A model generated the notes under the pieces. That model had not been told where the DNA came from. It made no database searches and was given only the letters and a program-made list of their open reading frames with translations. Positions 1 to 9,435 of a stretch of 64,000 nucleotides of DNA are shown one piece after another (within the stretch, counting starts at the first letter, position 1; each line of letters starts with the position of its first letter). Location: the NCBI RefSeq assembly GCF_024586455.1, contig NW_026089623.1, positions 14,946,236 through 15,010,235 on the forward strand, read 5' to 3'. The position numbers and the translations under genes are program-made. The DNA is from Bactrocera neohumeralis (taxonomy: Eukaryota > Arthropoda > Insecta > Diptera > Tephritidae).

Positions 1-261
1 CGAAAAAGTAATAAGAGTGTTAGCGTCCGAAGACGTTCCCGAAATCCAAATTACCACCAACTTTTCGATCTGACAACAGATGCCTCTTTGACCGCTTTAG
101 GAGCAGTTTTGTGTCAAAATGGCCGCTCCATTACAATGATTTCGAAAACTCTTTTTGCTACAGAACAAAATTACGCCACGAATGAACGAGAGCTCCTTGC
201 TATTGGATATGCTTTGAAAACGTTACGACATTATCTTTACGGTGTAAAAAAATATAATTAA
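1..261 (+). pseudogene. Ty3/gypsy retrotransposon fragment, RNase H region of pol
   Basis: The frame is open from the first base to a TAA at 259-261. It reads as the start of a Ty3/gypsy RNase H domain: a motif beginning TTDASLTALGAVL, then YATNERELLAI and LRHYLYG. These are the conserved blocks around the first catalytic Asp and Glu of retroelement RNase H. The fragment starts outside the window and breaks into AT-rich sequence right after HYLYG, so the rest of RNase H and the integrase are missing here. A gypsy integrase tail at 3332-3660 could come from the same or a different insertion; the sequence does not settle this. Confidence 0.85.
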
Positions 262-428
262 TAAATATATATATTATAAATATATTTTTACCTACCACCA
301 AACCCTTGTTTTAGTCCGGTCAATTTGGACAATTGAAATAAATAAAAATCCGGTAAAGCTGAATTTTTGTGGAGACCTTAGGTTTACTATAAAAAATAAA
401 GTGTCATAAGTCCCCATCGATCCCACGT
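262..428. other. AT-rich spacer, no gene seen
   Basis: AT-rich sequence between the gypsy fragment and the first inverted-repeat arm. I see no coding or element signature. Confidence 0.5.
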
Positions 429-602
429 GTGCTAAAGAAGTTATTCGGGGTCAAAAGCCAAAATTGTATGTTTTTTGGAAAAAGTACCCCAGAGCAAAGT
501 CGTAGATCTTAAAATTGTCTATAAAAATGGTCTCCATGATTTTTTTTCTAAGACCCACCATTTCCCAGATATCGCGCTTGTAAGAATCAATAATGTGCAC
601 AC
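429..602. repeat. Left arm of a long inverted repeat (partner 3016-3218)
   Basis: Reverse-complemented, this segment matches 3016-3218 almost throughout, starting GTGCTAAAGAAGTTATTCGG at the outer edge and reaching GTGTGCAC at the inner edge. The left arm lacks about 28 bases present in the right arm and has a small local insertion. The two arms enclose about 2.4 kb holding an orphan coding remnant and rosa copy 1. They look like terminal inverted repeats of an old DNA transposon, but I do not recognise the family. Confidence 0.7.
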
Positions 603-949
603 ATACATATGCCACATATGTATGTACATATTCAGGTAGTGAAGCAAGCAAAAATGCCTACTTCTGTCCCTTTTATGGTATATATTATACTATTCTAAGA
701 AAATATACTCTCAAAAGAGCACTAGTCCCTAACAGAATCTCCTCTCCTTGGATGGCCTTGAATAACATCTGGCTATCCCTTTGTGCGTGTGTTGTTGTTC
801 ACGTACCTGCTTCTTTTAGTGTTAAACGTGCAGTTCAAGTGAATACACGTATTTATTACAAACGTTTACCATTATAGTTTGTGCTGATCAATATTTAATA
901 ATAAACTCTTGACTGAAGATGAAACTGTTGTGGTCAATCGTGGATTGTA
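603..949. other. Interior of the inverted-repeat element, 5' part
   Basis: Sequence between the left arm and rosa copy 1. It begins with a CATATGTATGTACATA-type simple repeat and holds no recognisable domain. It is probably the decayed upstream part of the coding remnant that resumes at 1911. Confidence 0.4.
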
Positions 950-1908
950 TCGGGTGATTTTTTAAGAGCTTGATAACTTTTTTTTTAAAAAAAAACGCAT
1001 AAAATTTGCAAAATCTCATCGGTTCTTTATTTGAAACGTTAGATTGGTTCATGACATTTACTTTTTGAAGATAATTTCATTTAAATGTTGACCGCGGCTG
1101 CGTCTTAGGTGGTCCATTCGGAAAGTCCAATTTTGGGCAACTTTTTCGAGCATTTCGGCCGGAATAGCCCAAATTTCTTCGGAAATGTTGTCTTCCAAAG
1201 CTGGAATAGTTGCTGGCTTATTTCTGTAGACTTTAGACTTGACGTAGCCCCACAAAAAATAGTCTAAAGGCGTTAAATCGCATGATCTTGGTGGCCAACT
1301 TACGGGTCCATTTCTTGAGATGAATTGTTCTCCGAAGTTTTCCCTCAAAATGGCCATAGAATCGCGAGCTGTGTGGCATGTAGCGCCATCTTGTTGAAAC
1401 CACATGTCAACCAAGTTCAGTTCTTCCATTTTTGGCAACAAAAAGTTTGTTAGCATCGAACGATAGCGATCGCCATTCACCGTAACGTTGCGTCCAACAG
1501 CATCTTTGAAAAAATACGGTCCAATGATTCCACCAGCGTACAAACCACACCAAACAGTGCATTTTTCGGGATGCATGGGCAGTTCTTGAACGGCTTCTGG
1601 TTGCTCTTCACCCCAAATGCGGCAATTTTGCTTATTTACGTAGCCATTCAACCAGAAATGAGCCTCATCGCTGAACAAAATTTGTCGATAAAATATTCCG
1701 GCCGAAATGCTCGAAAAAGTTGCCCAAAATTGGACTTTCCGAATGGACCACCTAAGACGCAGCCGCGGTCAACATTTAAATGAAATTATCTTCAAAAAGT
1801 AAATGTCATGAACCAATCTAACGTTTCAAATAAAGAACCGATGAGATTTTGCAAATTTTATGCGTTTTTTTTTTTAAAAAGTTATCAAGCTCTTAAAAAA
1901 TCACCCGA
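950..1908 (-). mobile_element. rosa-like (DD41D) Tc1/mariner element, copy 1, internally rearranged
   Basis: The element is bounded by TA target duplications (948-949 and 1909-1910), and both termini read TCGGGTGATT inward. The inverted arms are unusually long, about 217 bp (950-1166 and about 1694-1908), because the right arm is an inverted copy of the left end including the 3' end of the transposase gene. The unique centre holds the rest of the truncated transposase. A second copy at 33090-34063 has the same ends but a different inner breakpoint, so these are deletion-inversion derivatives rather than the autonomous form. Confidence 0.85.
1058..1678 (-). pseudogene. rosa-like DD41D transposase, C-terminal part
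   Basis: This is the catalytic part of a DDE transposase that would cut and join the element ends at TA sites. First Asp in MFSDEAHFWLNGY; second Asp in FQQDGATCHTA; third Asp in DLTPLDYFLWGY. Counting residues gives 41 between the second and third Asp, the spacing that defines the rosa family. The N-terminal helix-turn-helix half (roughly 130 residues in relatives) is missing, replaced by the inverted copy of the gene's 3' end. The ORF ends with NEIIFKK and a stop just inside the left arm. Non-functional in this form; family assignment rests on my motif count. Confidence 0.85.
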
Positions 1909-1910
1909 TA

Positions 1911-2890
1911 GAAAGGCATACACCCGGAAAACTTCAATCTCTGCAGCTAAAAGACAACGTGAGGAAGAACAGGCCAGTAAATCAAAAGAAGGTCCGCCTT
2001 GTACTAGAGCGCGAGTAAGTGATTCCGGCTTTTGTTTTAAAGAACACTGCTTATTTTTTGGCGATGAAGCGGATGACGAAGCAGAGAAAAAGAAAGCGCT
2101 TAATCATCGCCGGAAAATTCATAAAGTTTCTACTCTTTCATTCAAAGATTCCATTTTAAAATTAGCTAAAGATCGTTATGATGACGTATCAAAAGCTGTC
2201 TTTGCACGTATTAATTTTGAGTTTGATTTAGTCGCTGCTGACGAAAAATTCCATGACAGTTGTTACAAATCCTTCCTGAGGCCTAATAATGGCGGTAAAT
2301 TTGGCCGTCCTCAAAGTGAGGCTACAAATTCTAAATTTTTAATTTCATTGAAAGTAGTGATGATTGTCAGTTTTCGTTGGATGAATTGAAGAATGTATGT
2401 CAAAATGTAGCTTTAGAAAACAGGATTATCAAAATAATTACGATTACGATTGAAACTAAATTATGGAAGTAGGATTATTATTACAGAGAAGCCTGGAAAG
2501 TTAACATTTATTTGTTTAGTAGACAATTATCAAGACATTTTAAGTCAAGCCTGGTCTGATAACAAAAACTTAAACGACAAGGAAAAACGGTTAAAAACTT
2601 TGAAAGCTGCAGCAGAAATTATTCGAGAAGATATCCAAAGCTATGTGTTTGATAATAATATACTATGTACCCGCCACCGGGTAGAATGTTTGAAGATATA
2701 AATAACGATATTCCCGAATCATTATCTTTTTTTTTGGAACAAGTCATTCTTAAAAACAAGCGCCATAATTTGGATCATTTAAAGTTAGTTTGCACAAATA
2801 TTAGTCATAGCATAATGACTGCTGTTCGGCCTGAAATATGAAGAATATGAGTCAGTTTAAAGAAACAAAAAGAAATTAGGACGACAGTTA
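1911..2890 (+). pseudogene. Orphan, transposon-associated coding remnant (family A)
   Basis: Two frames carry protein-like sequence. The first (about 1911-2389) has a Cys/His start (FCFKEHCLFFG), a Lys-rich stretch, then DLVAADEKFHDSCYKSF. The second (about 2450-2830) has NLNDKEKRLKTLKAA and then, in a shifted frame, NDIPESLSFFLEQVILKNKR. Together these resemble a large, unnamed invertebrate family with a C-x4-C/H finger-like start and a VAADxxxHxxC motif. I cannot give it a function. Stops and frameshifts show it is dead. It lies inside the 429/3016 inverted repeat and was probably continuous before rosa copy 1 inserted. Confidence 0.5.
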
Positions 2891-3015
2891 AACTCAATAA
2901 ACAATATCAATAATTTTAATACTATTAAATAAGTATAGTTCCTGAAAATAACGTCAAAAAGGTTCGTGGAATAGGCCTAACAGGGAAACCACGTTAAAAA
3001 AAACCGTGTGGAAAT

Positions 3016-3218
3016 GTGTGCACATTATGTAGAAGGTGATTCTTACAAGCGCGATATCTGGGAAATGGTGGGTCTTAGAAAAAAAAATCATTTTTATAGA
3101 GAATTTTAAGATCTACAACTTTGCTCTGGGGTACTTTTTCGATAAAACCAACCGTTTTTGAGAAAAATCCAAAAAACCTAAAATTTTGACCTTTGACCCC
3201 GAATAACTTCTTTAGCAC
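3016..3218. repeat. Right arm of the long inverted repeat (partner 429-602)
   Basis: Contains in forward orientation what the left arm carries reversed, including GCGATATCTGGGAAATGGTG and TTTGACCCCGAATAACTTCT. It holds a GATAAAACCAACC-containing stretch that the left arm has lost. The outer edge (TTTAGCAC) abuts the hairpin at 3223. Confidence 0.7.
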
Positions 3219-3222
3219 AAAA

Positions 3223-3331
3223 ATGGTCTTGCATATTTGTAATTGCAAATAAGCGAGCCATATTTTTGCTTTTGCACTTACAACATGTACAGCGAATTTG
3301 CAATTGCAAATATGCAAGACCATTTGCACCA
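3223..3331. repeat. Inverted repeat with about 30 bp arms and about 50 nt loop
   Basis: The left arm reads AATGGTCTTGCATATTTG then TAATTGCAAAT; the right arm reads ATTTGCAATTGCAAATATGC then AAGACCATT. The palindrome lies between the family A repeat arm and a gypsy integrase tail. It may be a tiny foldback or the ends of a lost MITE. Confidence 0.6.
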
Positions 3332-3660
3332 GATTCTGAATTGCCCTAATCATAGCATTCACTCTGTCATAAACGCTAAGCCTATTGACGTGTTTCACAA
3401 TTATCCAGCTGAAAATTTAAATGTTGTTAGAAGAAGATGTTTGTAGAAGCTCAAGAAAAAACTCTTAAAAGGTTGAATGCAAGTAAAACAATTAAAACAT
3501 ACAAAGTTGGAGAAAAGGTTTTTTGAGAAGAAAGCAACGATTGGGTAATAAATTTGGTACAATTTTATAGAAAGAGTAGTCGAAAGATATCTTGGTACTC
3601 CAGTTAAGATCGAAGGGAAAATAATGTACAAGAGCAATTTGCGATAGTTCTATTTAAAGA
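3332..3660 (+). pseudogene. Ty3/gypsy integrase C-terminal fragment
   Basis: The frame opens with NHSIHSVINAKPIDVFH, the usual NxSIHSxTxxxPxDVF block that follows the integrase catalytic core in gypsy elements. In shifted frames it then shows KQRLGNKFGTI and a final basic segment near 3640. Frameshifts and a TAG at about 3444 break it. The env gene and LTR are not seen downstream. Confidence 0.7.
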
Positions 3661-4049
3661 TTTCCTGAAAAATTTTAATAAACAATTAAATAGAAAAATA
3701 TTACTTTTTAAGCCACATAATGAAATTTAAAGAAAATGCTTTTTTGATTTTGAATTATTACCATTTCTTTAAAACTCCTTCGTAAGTCTAGTTTTAAGCT
3801 AATACAACTGTACAAAATTTGTCTATCTTTGTTTGAACCTGGAATTATCACATCAACATTAAAAAATCTTTGTAAACCTAGTTATAATAAAATAATAAAA
3901 ATATACTGATGTCAAATGCGTTAATAAAATCTGACTCAAGGGTTAATGCTATAATCTGAGCTAAGCCTATTCTTGCTCTCAGTTCTCTTTATGTGCGGTA
4001 TGTGCATACCAATAAACAACAACACCCGCATAGCTCGGTTTTCCCGCCA
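3661..4049. other. AT-rich interval, no gene seen
   Basis: Poly-A/T tracts and short stops in all frames; nothing recognised. Confidence 0.4.
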
Positions 4050-4052
4050 AGA

Positions 4053-4726
4053 TCTGCAGCATGGATAATATGATACGAGACTTTTTGATTCGAGAGAGAG
4101 CTGTCAAAATTCGCATTTTTTATAACATTTGCCAATGACGCCACTGCTGAAAAAAATTAGATTGGGCATTTTATATTTACTTTTGGTAATTTTGCAATTT
4201 TCACACTTTTATATATAAACCAAAACAAATCATAAAAAATATTACAATTTGTATGCTAATACTATTAACTACGCAGATATGTAAATTCATTTTGAATAAT
4301 TAATGGAACTATTTAAAATAAGTAATAAACAGAAAAACAAAACAATTCATAAAAGACATCACATATTCAAGAGAAATGTATTCAATACATACATATATGT
4401 ATATACTTAATAGCTATAACTTAAAATATAATTTACATATATGTATATTGGATATATATTCTGACCACAAACTTTTTTATTACTAAAATTTTCGCTAAAT
4501 TATACAAAACACTAAATTAAACACTTTGAAAATGCATATATAAATGTTAAAGTGAAAAATCATTAACTAATTTACATAAAAAATTATGTTCGCAAAGTTA
4601 AATGAAATTTCATTTCACACTGATTTTGTCAATTAATTATAGCGGTTTATTTCTGGCATCCCGCCTGTTCTTATATCAGCTGTTCGAAATTCCCTGATCT
4701 ATTATCCATATTATCCATGTCTGCAG
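4053..4726. repeat. Possible MITE-like segment bounded by short inverted repeats
   Basis: CTGCAG followed by CATGGATAATATGAT at 4055-4073 is repeated in inverse orientation at about 4704-4726 (ATCCATATTATCCATGTCTG). The interior is AT-rich and non-coding. It contains a 39 bp block (4068-4106) that recurs upstream of the piggyBac transposase at 47678-47716. No target duplication was identified. Confidence 0.35.
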
Positions 4727-5549
4727 CTCGAAAGGACAACATAGAACTGTTTCTCCGTGGAGCAAAAAAAGCAAGTCAGGTCAGGTCGAAGACAAATGTT
4801 AGAAATCATTAAGCAATAAGTAATAAAGCGAGTAACAACGTTGTGAAAGTAAAAAAGGCATTTTTAATAATTTGTATAATAATACTTTCATTTAATCGAA
4901 GGGTAGCGATTTGTAACAAATAACTTTGTAATTTGCACATTATAAACTTTGGATTCGAAACTTTCGTGTCATTTTAATATTTGTTAATAAAAACTTCGAG
5001 CGGTGAGTGATGTCGGCGATTGGGTTAATTCCTTAAGAAATATGTATTAGTTTCCTCTAATTTTTTAAGATAACAACAGAACTGGATAATAGTACTCGTC
5101 TCCTTCATATACTCAATATAAGAATTTCAAACATCCGATTGGATATATGTTGTATATATAGAGCACTATGTAAGATACAGATCTTAAGAACATAAAGTAA
5201 ATAGTGGGTATATCTAAATCAGTAAACTCGAAATAATTTTTTTTAGGTTGGTATGACTGACAGTGATATTTGTGCTAAATATTAGATCAAATCATTAGTG
5301 TTTAGTATACTCCTGTCTCTCTGGGGTAAATAAAGTGCATTCGGCGCCATTTATGATGAGTGCAATTATTCAACAAACAAGTTCCATTAAATTGTATGTG
5401 TGAAATCAAATGTCTAGTGCCGAAACGTTTATAATGTAGAAAATGGCTTAGTTTTAATTTTTTTTTCGGAGCAAATGTTTTTGATTGGTTCAAATTATTT
5501 GACATTTATTTGCTTGTTAAAAGAGTTTTTAATTGTGCGTGCTAAAAAA
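4727..5549. other. AT-rich interval, no gene seen
   Basis: No domain, tRNA or element terminus recognised. The short ORF at 5302-5505 has no protein-like composition. Confidence 0.4.
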
Positions 5550-5569
5550 ATTAAATAATTTTGGTGGAA

Positions 5570-5700
5570 ATGGGCAGAAAATTAACAAAATCTGCTGATC
5601 GGGGAATTCAAAGCTTAGTATCCAAGGGTATTGGAGTGCAGAAGCAGCGACCAGGGCAGGGATTAAGGGATGTCCAACTTATTCCAGTGTGAGAGCGCTT
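5570..5700 (+). pseudogene. Possible N-terminal helix-turn-helix of a dead transposase
   Basis: An ATG at 5570 opens a 40-codon frame starting MGRKLTKSADRGIQSLVSKG. One base off, the following stretch reads AEAATRAGIKGCPTYSSV, which has the spacing of a helix-turn-helix recognition segment. A start with MGR followed by a helix-turn-helix is typical of Tc1-type and pogo-type transposases. The remnant is short and frameshifted and no catalytic domain follows, so the call is weak. Confidence 0.25.
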
Positions 5701-5739
5701 CAAAATTAGCGTTTTTTATAATATTTTCCATTATGGCCA

Positions 5740-6058
5740 GATTGGACAAAATAATAATATTTGAGAACACCCAACATTTAGTACGAATAAAAATTACTAT
5801 ATAGTGGTTAATTAATATATAGAAAAACTATTTGAAATTTTGTATGGTATGTTAAAAAACTGCCTTTTGACCTTTCAATACCCAAGAAAAGAATTCAAGC
5901 TTTTTAGCTCGCAATCAATAAATGTTTTTAATAATTTTCCATTGAAAATAATACTATGATCCTTGACATTACAAAACGTTTCATGAAATACATTTAAATT
6001 TAACTAATTCATTTAATTTCTTTGTTTTACATTTTTTAAAACTGGTCTTGCACAATGC
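5740..6058. repeat. Dispersed AT-rich repeat D, copy 1
   Basis: Similar over about 300 bp to 28455-28760: shared blocks include AATGTTTTTAATAATTTTCC, ATTACAAAAC and AAATACATTTAAATTT in the same order. Both copies look like the flank or interior of an old element. No terminal repeats were identified. Confidence 0.55.
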
Positions 6059-6119
6059 ATTAAATCCCTCCGTTTACATATTTTTTTGGTAAGATTTCAA
6101 TCTGTCCATCGCTCGTTTC

Positions 6120-6202
6120 CAATTGCTAAACGTCAAAACCACCTGAACTCGATCGACTGTCAAACCCGTCAAAGTTCAGGAGGTTTTGACGTTTAGCAAT
6201 TG
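6120..6202. repeat. Near-perfect palindrome, about 29 bp arms
   Basis: CAATTGCTAAACGTCAAAAC at 6120 is inverted at 6183-6202, and the homology continues through the CCTGAAC/GTTCAGG block. The loop is about 25 nt. It could be a minimal foldback element or a scar in which only the inverted termini remain. Confidence 0.65.
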
Positions 6203-7084
6203 CTCTCTCACTTCCAATGAGTGGGCATCTCTTTATCTCTGCAGTGACTTACAACCATGGTACAAGGGCAAGAATGATAGAAACAAGATTGCGCAATGAC
6301 GAGTTCAAATTTTATTCGCTCTGCGCATCTACGTCACGGTTGACCAACGTAGAATCAGCTGATTTTCAGTTGTTTGTTTTTCTTTGCAATAAGAAGCAAT
6401 TTTGTATTGCAGGCATACAAAATCATGAATATCATCAAAAGTTAATATCAATATAAGTGAATATTAATAAAAGATATCAATACAAGTGAATATTTTATAG
6501 TAAACATTTACCTACATATACATTTAATTGTGTTTTCATTGTATTATGTAATTTTGTCTCTTTGCTGTGTTTGTTTCAACCATACAATTTTCTTTTTTTG
6601 CTATACATACATATGTATGTTCAATTAAGTTTTTATTTAAGGAACGAATCCTAAAATACATTCTAGCTCTGAAAAACAATTCTTTTACTTTCGAGCTACA
6701 ATTTACAAAATTACTTAATTGCTTCTGGGCGTAATTTGTACATATGTACATACATATGTATATGCAAATCAATACCATTTACATCGTCAAATACTGCTTG
6801 CAAGGGTCTCACATGTTGATGGAGCACAACATATCTGTTGGTTTTGAGAGTCCTCCTTCAGAAAGGTGATCCACCCAAGTATAAGACATACTAATAAACA
6901 TACATACATACATGCGTATAAATAAATGCAATAAATTGTTAGTTAAGATTATTATTATAATTAGGATAATAAACAGTGCAAAAACTTAGTTTGTATGTTA
7001 GTACATATTTGCATTTGTTAACATCAATACATTTTTATATAAGAATGTTTTCTGTAGTTTTAGGTTTATAATATAATTTAAAAT
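6203..7084. other. No gene; block shared in inverse with 8130-8215, plus simple repeats
   Basis: The stretch at 6255-6300 (GGTACAAGGGCAAGAATGAT and onward to AGATTGCGCAATG) recurs inverted near 8165-8205, next to the THAP gene start. The rest is AT-rich with ACATATGTATGTATAC-type microsatellite runs at about 6600-6620, 6740-6765 and 6896-6918. Nothing else recognised. Confidence 0.45.
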
Positions 7085-7440
7085 CTTCTTCTTAATTAGC
7101 GTAGACACCGTTTACGCGATTATAGCCGAGTTAACAACAGCGCGCCAGTCGTTTCTTCTTTTCGCTACGTGGCGCCAATTGGATATTCCAAGCGAAGCCA
7201 GGTCCTTCTCCACTTGGTCCTTCCAACGGAGTGGAGGTCTTCCTCTTCCTCTGCTTCCTCCGGCGGGTACTGCGTCGAATACTTTCAGAGCTGGAGTGTT
7301 TTCGTCCATCCGGACAACATAACCTAGCCAGCGTAGCCGCTGTCTTTTAATTCGCTGAACTATGTCGATGTCGTCGTATATCTCGTAGAGCTCATCGTTC
7401 CATCGAATGCGGTATTCTCCGTGGCCAATGCGCAAAGGAC
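7085..7440 (-). pseudogene. RTE-clade LINE, 3' end of ORF2 and tail
   Basis: The minus strand encodes the C-terminus of an RTE-type reverse transcriptase polyprotein: RIRWNDELYEIYDD, then QRIKRQRLRWLGYVVRMDEN, then GRGRPPLRWKDQVEKDLA and WRAVVNSAIIA before the stop. Just past the stop is the short element tail (GGTGTCTACGCTAATTAAG), ending in AAG repeats. This is a 5'-truncated insertion, the usual product of incomplete target-primed reverse transcription. Related pieces lie at 32880-32975, 50366-51023 and 58749-59310. It lies just downstream of the THAP gene's second exon. Confidence 0.85.
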
Positions 7441-7486
7441 CATAAAGAGGAGGACTCCATCCTCCTCCAGACTATTCAGTCTTTGT

Positions 7487-8072
7487 CTAAAAAGAATAAG
7501 AAATACACATACCTATGTAAGAAAAAGATACTTCGCCAATATCAATTAGGACAAACATTTCTGTTTCCAAATGCAGTATTTTCTCGTCTTTCTCATCGAT
7601 GACCTCCTCTCCTGCAGTTTGAGGTGCCTCTCCAACCTCGCCTTCTTGAATTACTTCAACAGGGGCGGTATTCTTCAACATTGCTGTTAACATCTCTTTT
7701 TTAGAACGAGACTCCATCTTTTTCTGCCGTTCATCATCTGCAGGAGCAGTGGTTAACGTGGGAATAGCGCTAGGTAGCAACTTAGTTGGATACCGCGAAC
7801 TTAAACCTGCAAGAGTGTTTGGTTATAAAAGTAAAGTTATTGTAATCAAAATGCTATAATTACCCATTTCAAACTGCAAGTTTCTTTCGAAGGCTTCTAG
7901 TGTGAAGTGCACTTCACAAATGCATGCATTTTTAACATTAATTTTGTCCGTACGACGACAAAAATGAATCCATTGTTTTATTATTATTTTATCTTTAGGG
8001 AAATGGAAAAATCTCCATCGTAGCACAATTTTTACCTTTATTATTATTGCACCCGAACACTGCGCAACGCAT
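7487..8072 (-). pseudogene. THAP-domain zinc-finger gene, two exons, frameshifted
   Basis: Exon 1 (8072 to 7864) starts MRCAVFGCNNNKGKNC, giving the first C-x4-C pair of a THAP DNA-binding finger. It continues FHFPKDKIIIKQWIHFCRR with the conserved Pro and Trp, then CICEVHFTLEAF with the closing C-x2-H, and ends QFEMG at a GTAATT donor. Exon 2 (from 7806, after a TTGCAG acceptor) carries LLPSAIPTL, the place of the AVPT(I/L)F box that ends THAP domains, followed by an acidic, Lys-rich tail. The splice joins in frame. One frameshift separates the first Cys pair from the rest, so this copy cannot make the whole finger unless the base is a sequencing error. No catalytic domain is seen; the downstream end is unclear at about 7490-7515. 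It could be a THAP transcription factor or a transposon-derived relative. Confidence 0.7.
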
Positions 8073-8753
8073 TTTAAAAAATATAAAATTTCACAATTAA
8101 TACAACACTTGAAAACACAATCGAATTCGCTTTCAAAAGCGCGGGCGAATAATAAGACATGCGCATTGCGCAATCTTGTTTCTATCATTCTTGGTACAAG
8201 GGAGTAGCGTAAGTGATCATTCACCATTTCGCCATGTTCAATAGCAATACTGGCAAAATATTTGAATATTGTCGGGATTTAAATGGGTCGGCATTTTGAG
8301 CTTCGGTATTTTAAGTATATCCCTCCCATACGTTTAGGTAATTTATGCAGCTTGCAAACTAAAATAACTAAATAAATACAAATAAATTATATTGCACAAA
8401 TATATATTTGTCTGTGGATAAGAATATTCTGGACCCCACTATTAGGCATGTTTAATTATTTGCACCTAACATTTTTCTGTGGTGGACATTTATTAACTTA
8501 CCACTGTTAAAAATAGGCATAAAAAATAACAAACTTAATTACTTACGTATTTGCTTATAATGTCCTCTTCTTTAAGAATATATTATATGTATATTAAAAT
8601 ATCGCTTTTTGTTGGACACTGAGGGGAAAACCATCAGCTGTTTGGTTATTTATTTTACCTTAGCCTAAAAGTATACTAAAAACTTTGGTCAATAATTATT
8701 TACAAGGCAACTGAGTTATAGGGTTGCCAAGTATTGTTTATTTTGTATTTATA
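8073..8753. other. Upstream of the THAP gene and spacer, no gene seen
   Basis: 8130-8215 carries the inverted counterpart of the block at 6255-6330. The rest is AT-rich with stops in all frames; no promoter element can be assigned with confidence. Confidence 0.4.
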
Positions 8754-9281
8754 ATGAGTTGTCAAAAAAGTCTTGCGGTATTTTCGCTAGTTGGCGCTGA
8801 AAGCGCGTAATTCTAGTTTTATTCGTCACATCGGGTCACGCTATACCTTTTTGGAAAGCTCATTTCACGCGCTAACACGTGTTTGACTCTTTTAAGTCGT
8901 TCGTGAGTTATAGCGTCGCAAACATGGAGCAAAATAAAGAGAAAATACGGCATATTTTACAGTACTATTACGATAAAGGCAAAATGCATCTCAAGCCGCC
9001 AATAAAATTTGTGCAGTTTATGGGCCCGATACAGTTTCCATTTCCACCGCACAACGATGGTTTCAAGGTTTTCGTGCTGCTGTAGAGGTGGTCGAAGATG
9101 CGCCACACTCTGGAAGGCCTGTCGTCGAAAATTGCGATAAAATCGCTGAATTGGTCGAAAGAGACCGGCATAGTAGCAGCCGTTTCATCGGTCAAGAGCT
9201 GGGCATGAGTCATCAAAAATTTATTTCAATTTCATTAAAAAAAGTCAATAAAAATACCGCAAGACTTTTTTGACAACCCAA
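8754..9281 (+). mobile_element. Internally deleted mariner element, copy 1
   Basis: A TA at 8752-8753 and 9282-9283 brackets inverted termini sharing GTTGTCAAAAAAGTCTTGCG and the next GTATTTT. The 528 bp element keeps the left end and the N-terminal part of the transposase gene (helix-turn-helix region starting MEQNKEKIRHIL at 8924) and then jumps to the right terminus. The catalytic domain is gone. One base deleted after DKGK shifts the frame relative to copy 2 at 52126-52649. It behaves as a mariner-derived MITE that would need a transposase from elsewhere. Confidence 0.85.
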
Positions 9282-9435
9282 TATTTTCAATGGTTAATAT
9301 GCGTACAACTATAAGCAAATTTTAAAAACAATGCCAATTATTAAAACACTACTTCCAAGATAAAATTAAACAAGTAAATTAAATAAAACTGGCAAAAAAA
9401 TGTTACAATCGAAGAACTAACAAAATAGCTAGAGG
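9282..9435. other. Short AT-rich spacer
   Basis: Nothing recognised between the mariner and the LINE remnant. Confidence 0.4.

Noticed and set aside
1571..1783. 70-codon plus-strand frame in rosa copy 1
   Set aside because: Antisense shadow of the transposase running into the inverted arm.
5302..5505. 67-codon minus frame in an AT-rich interval
   Set aside because: No domain, no homologous neighbour and no sign of coding composition.
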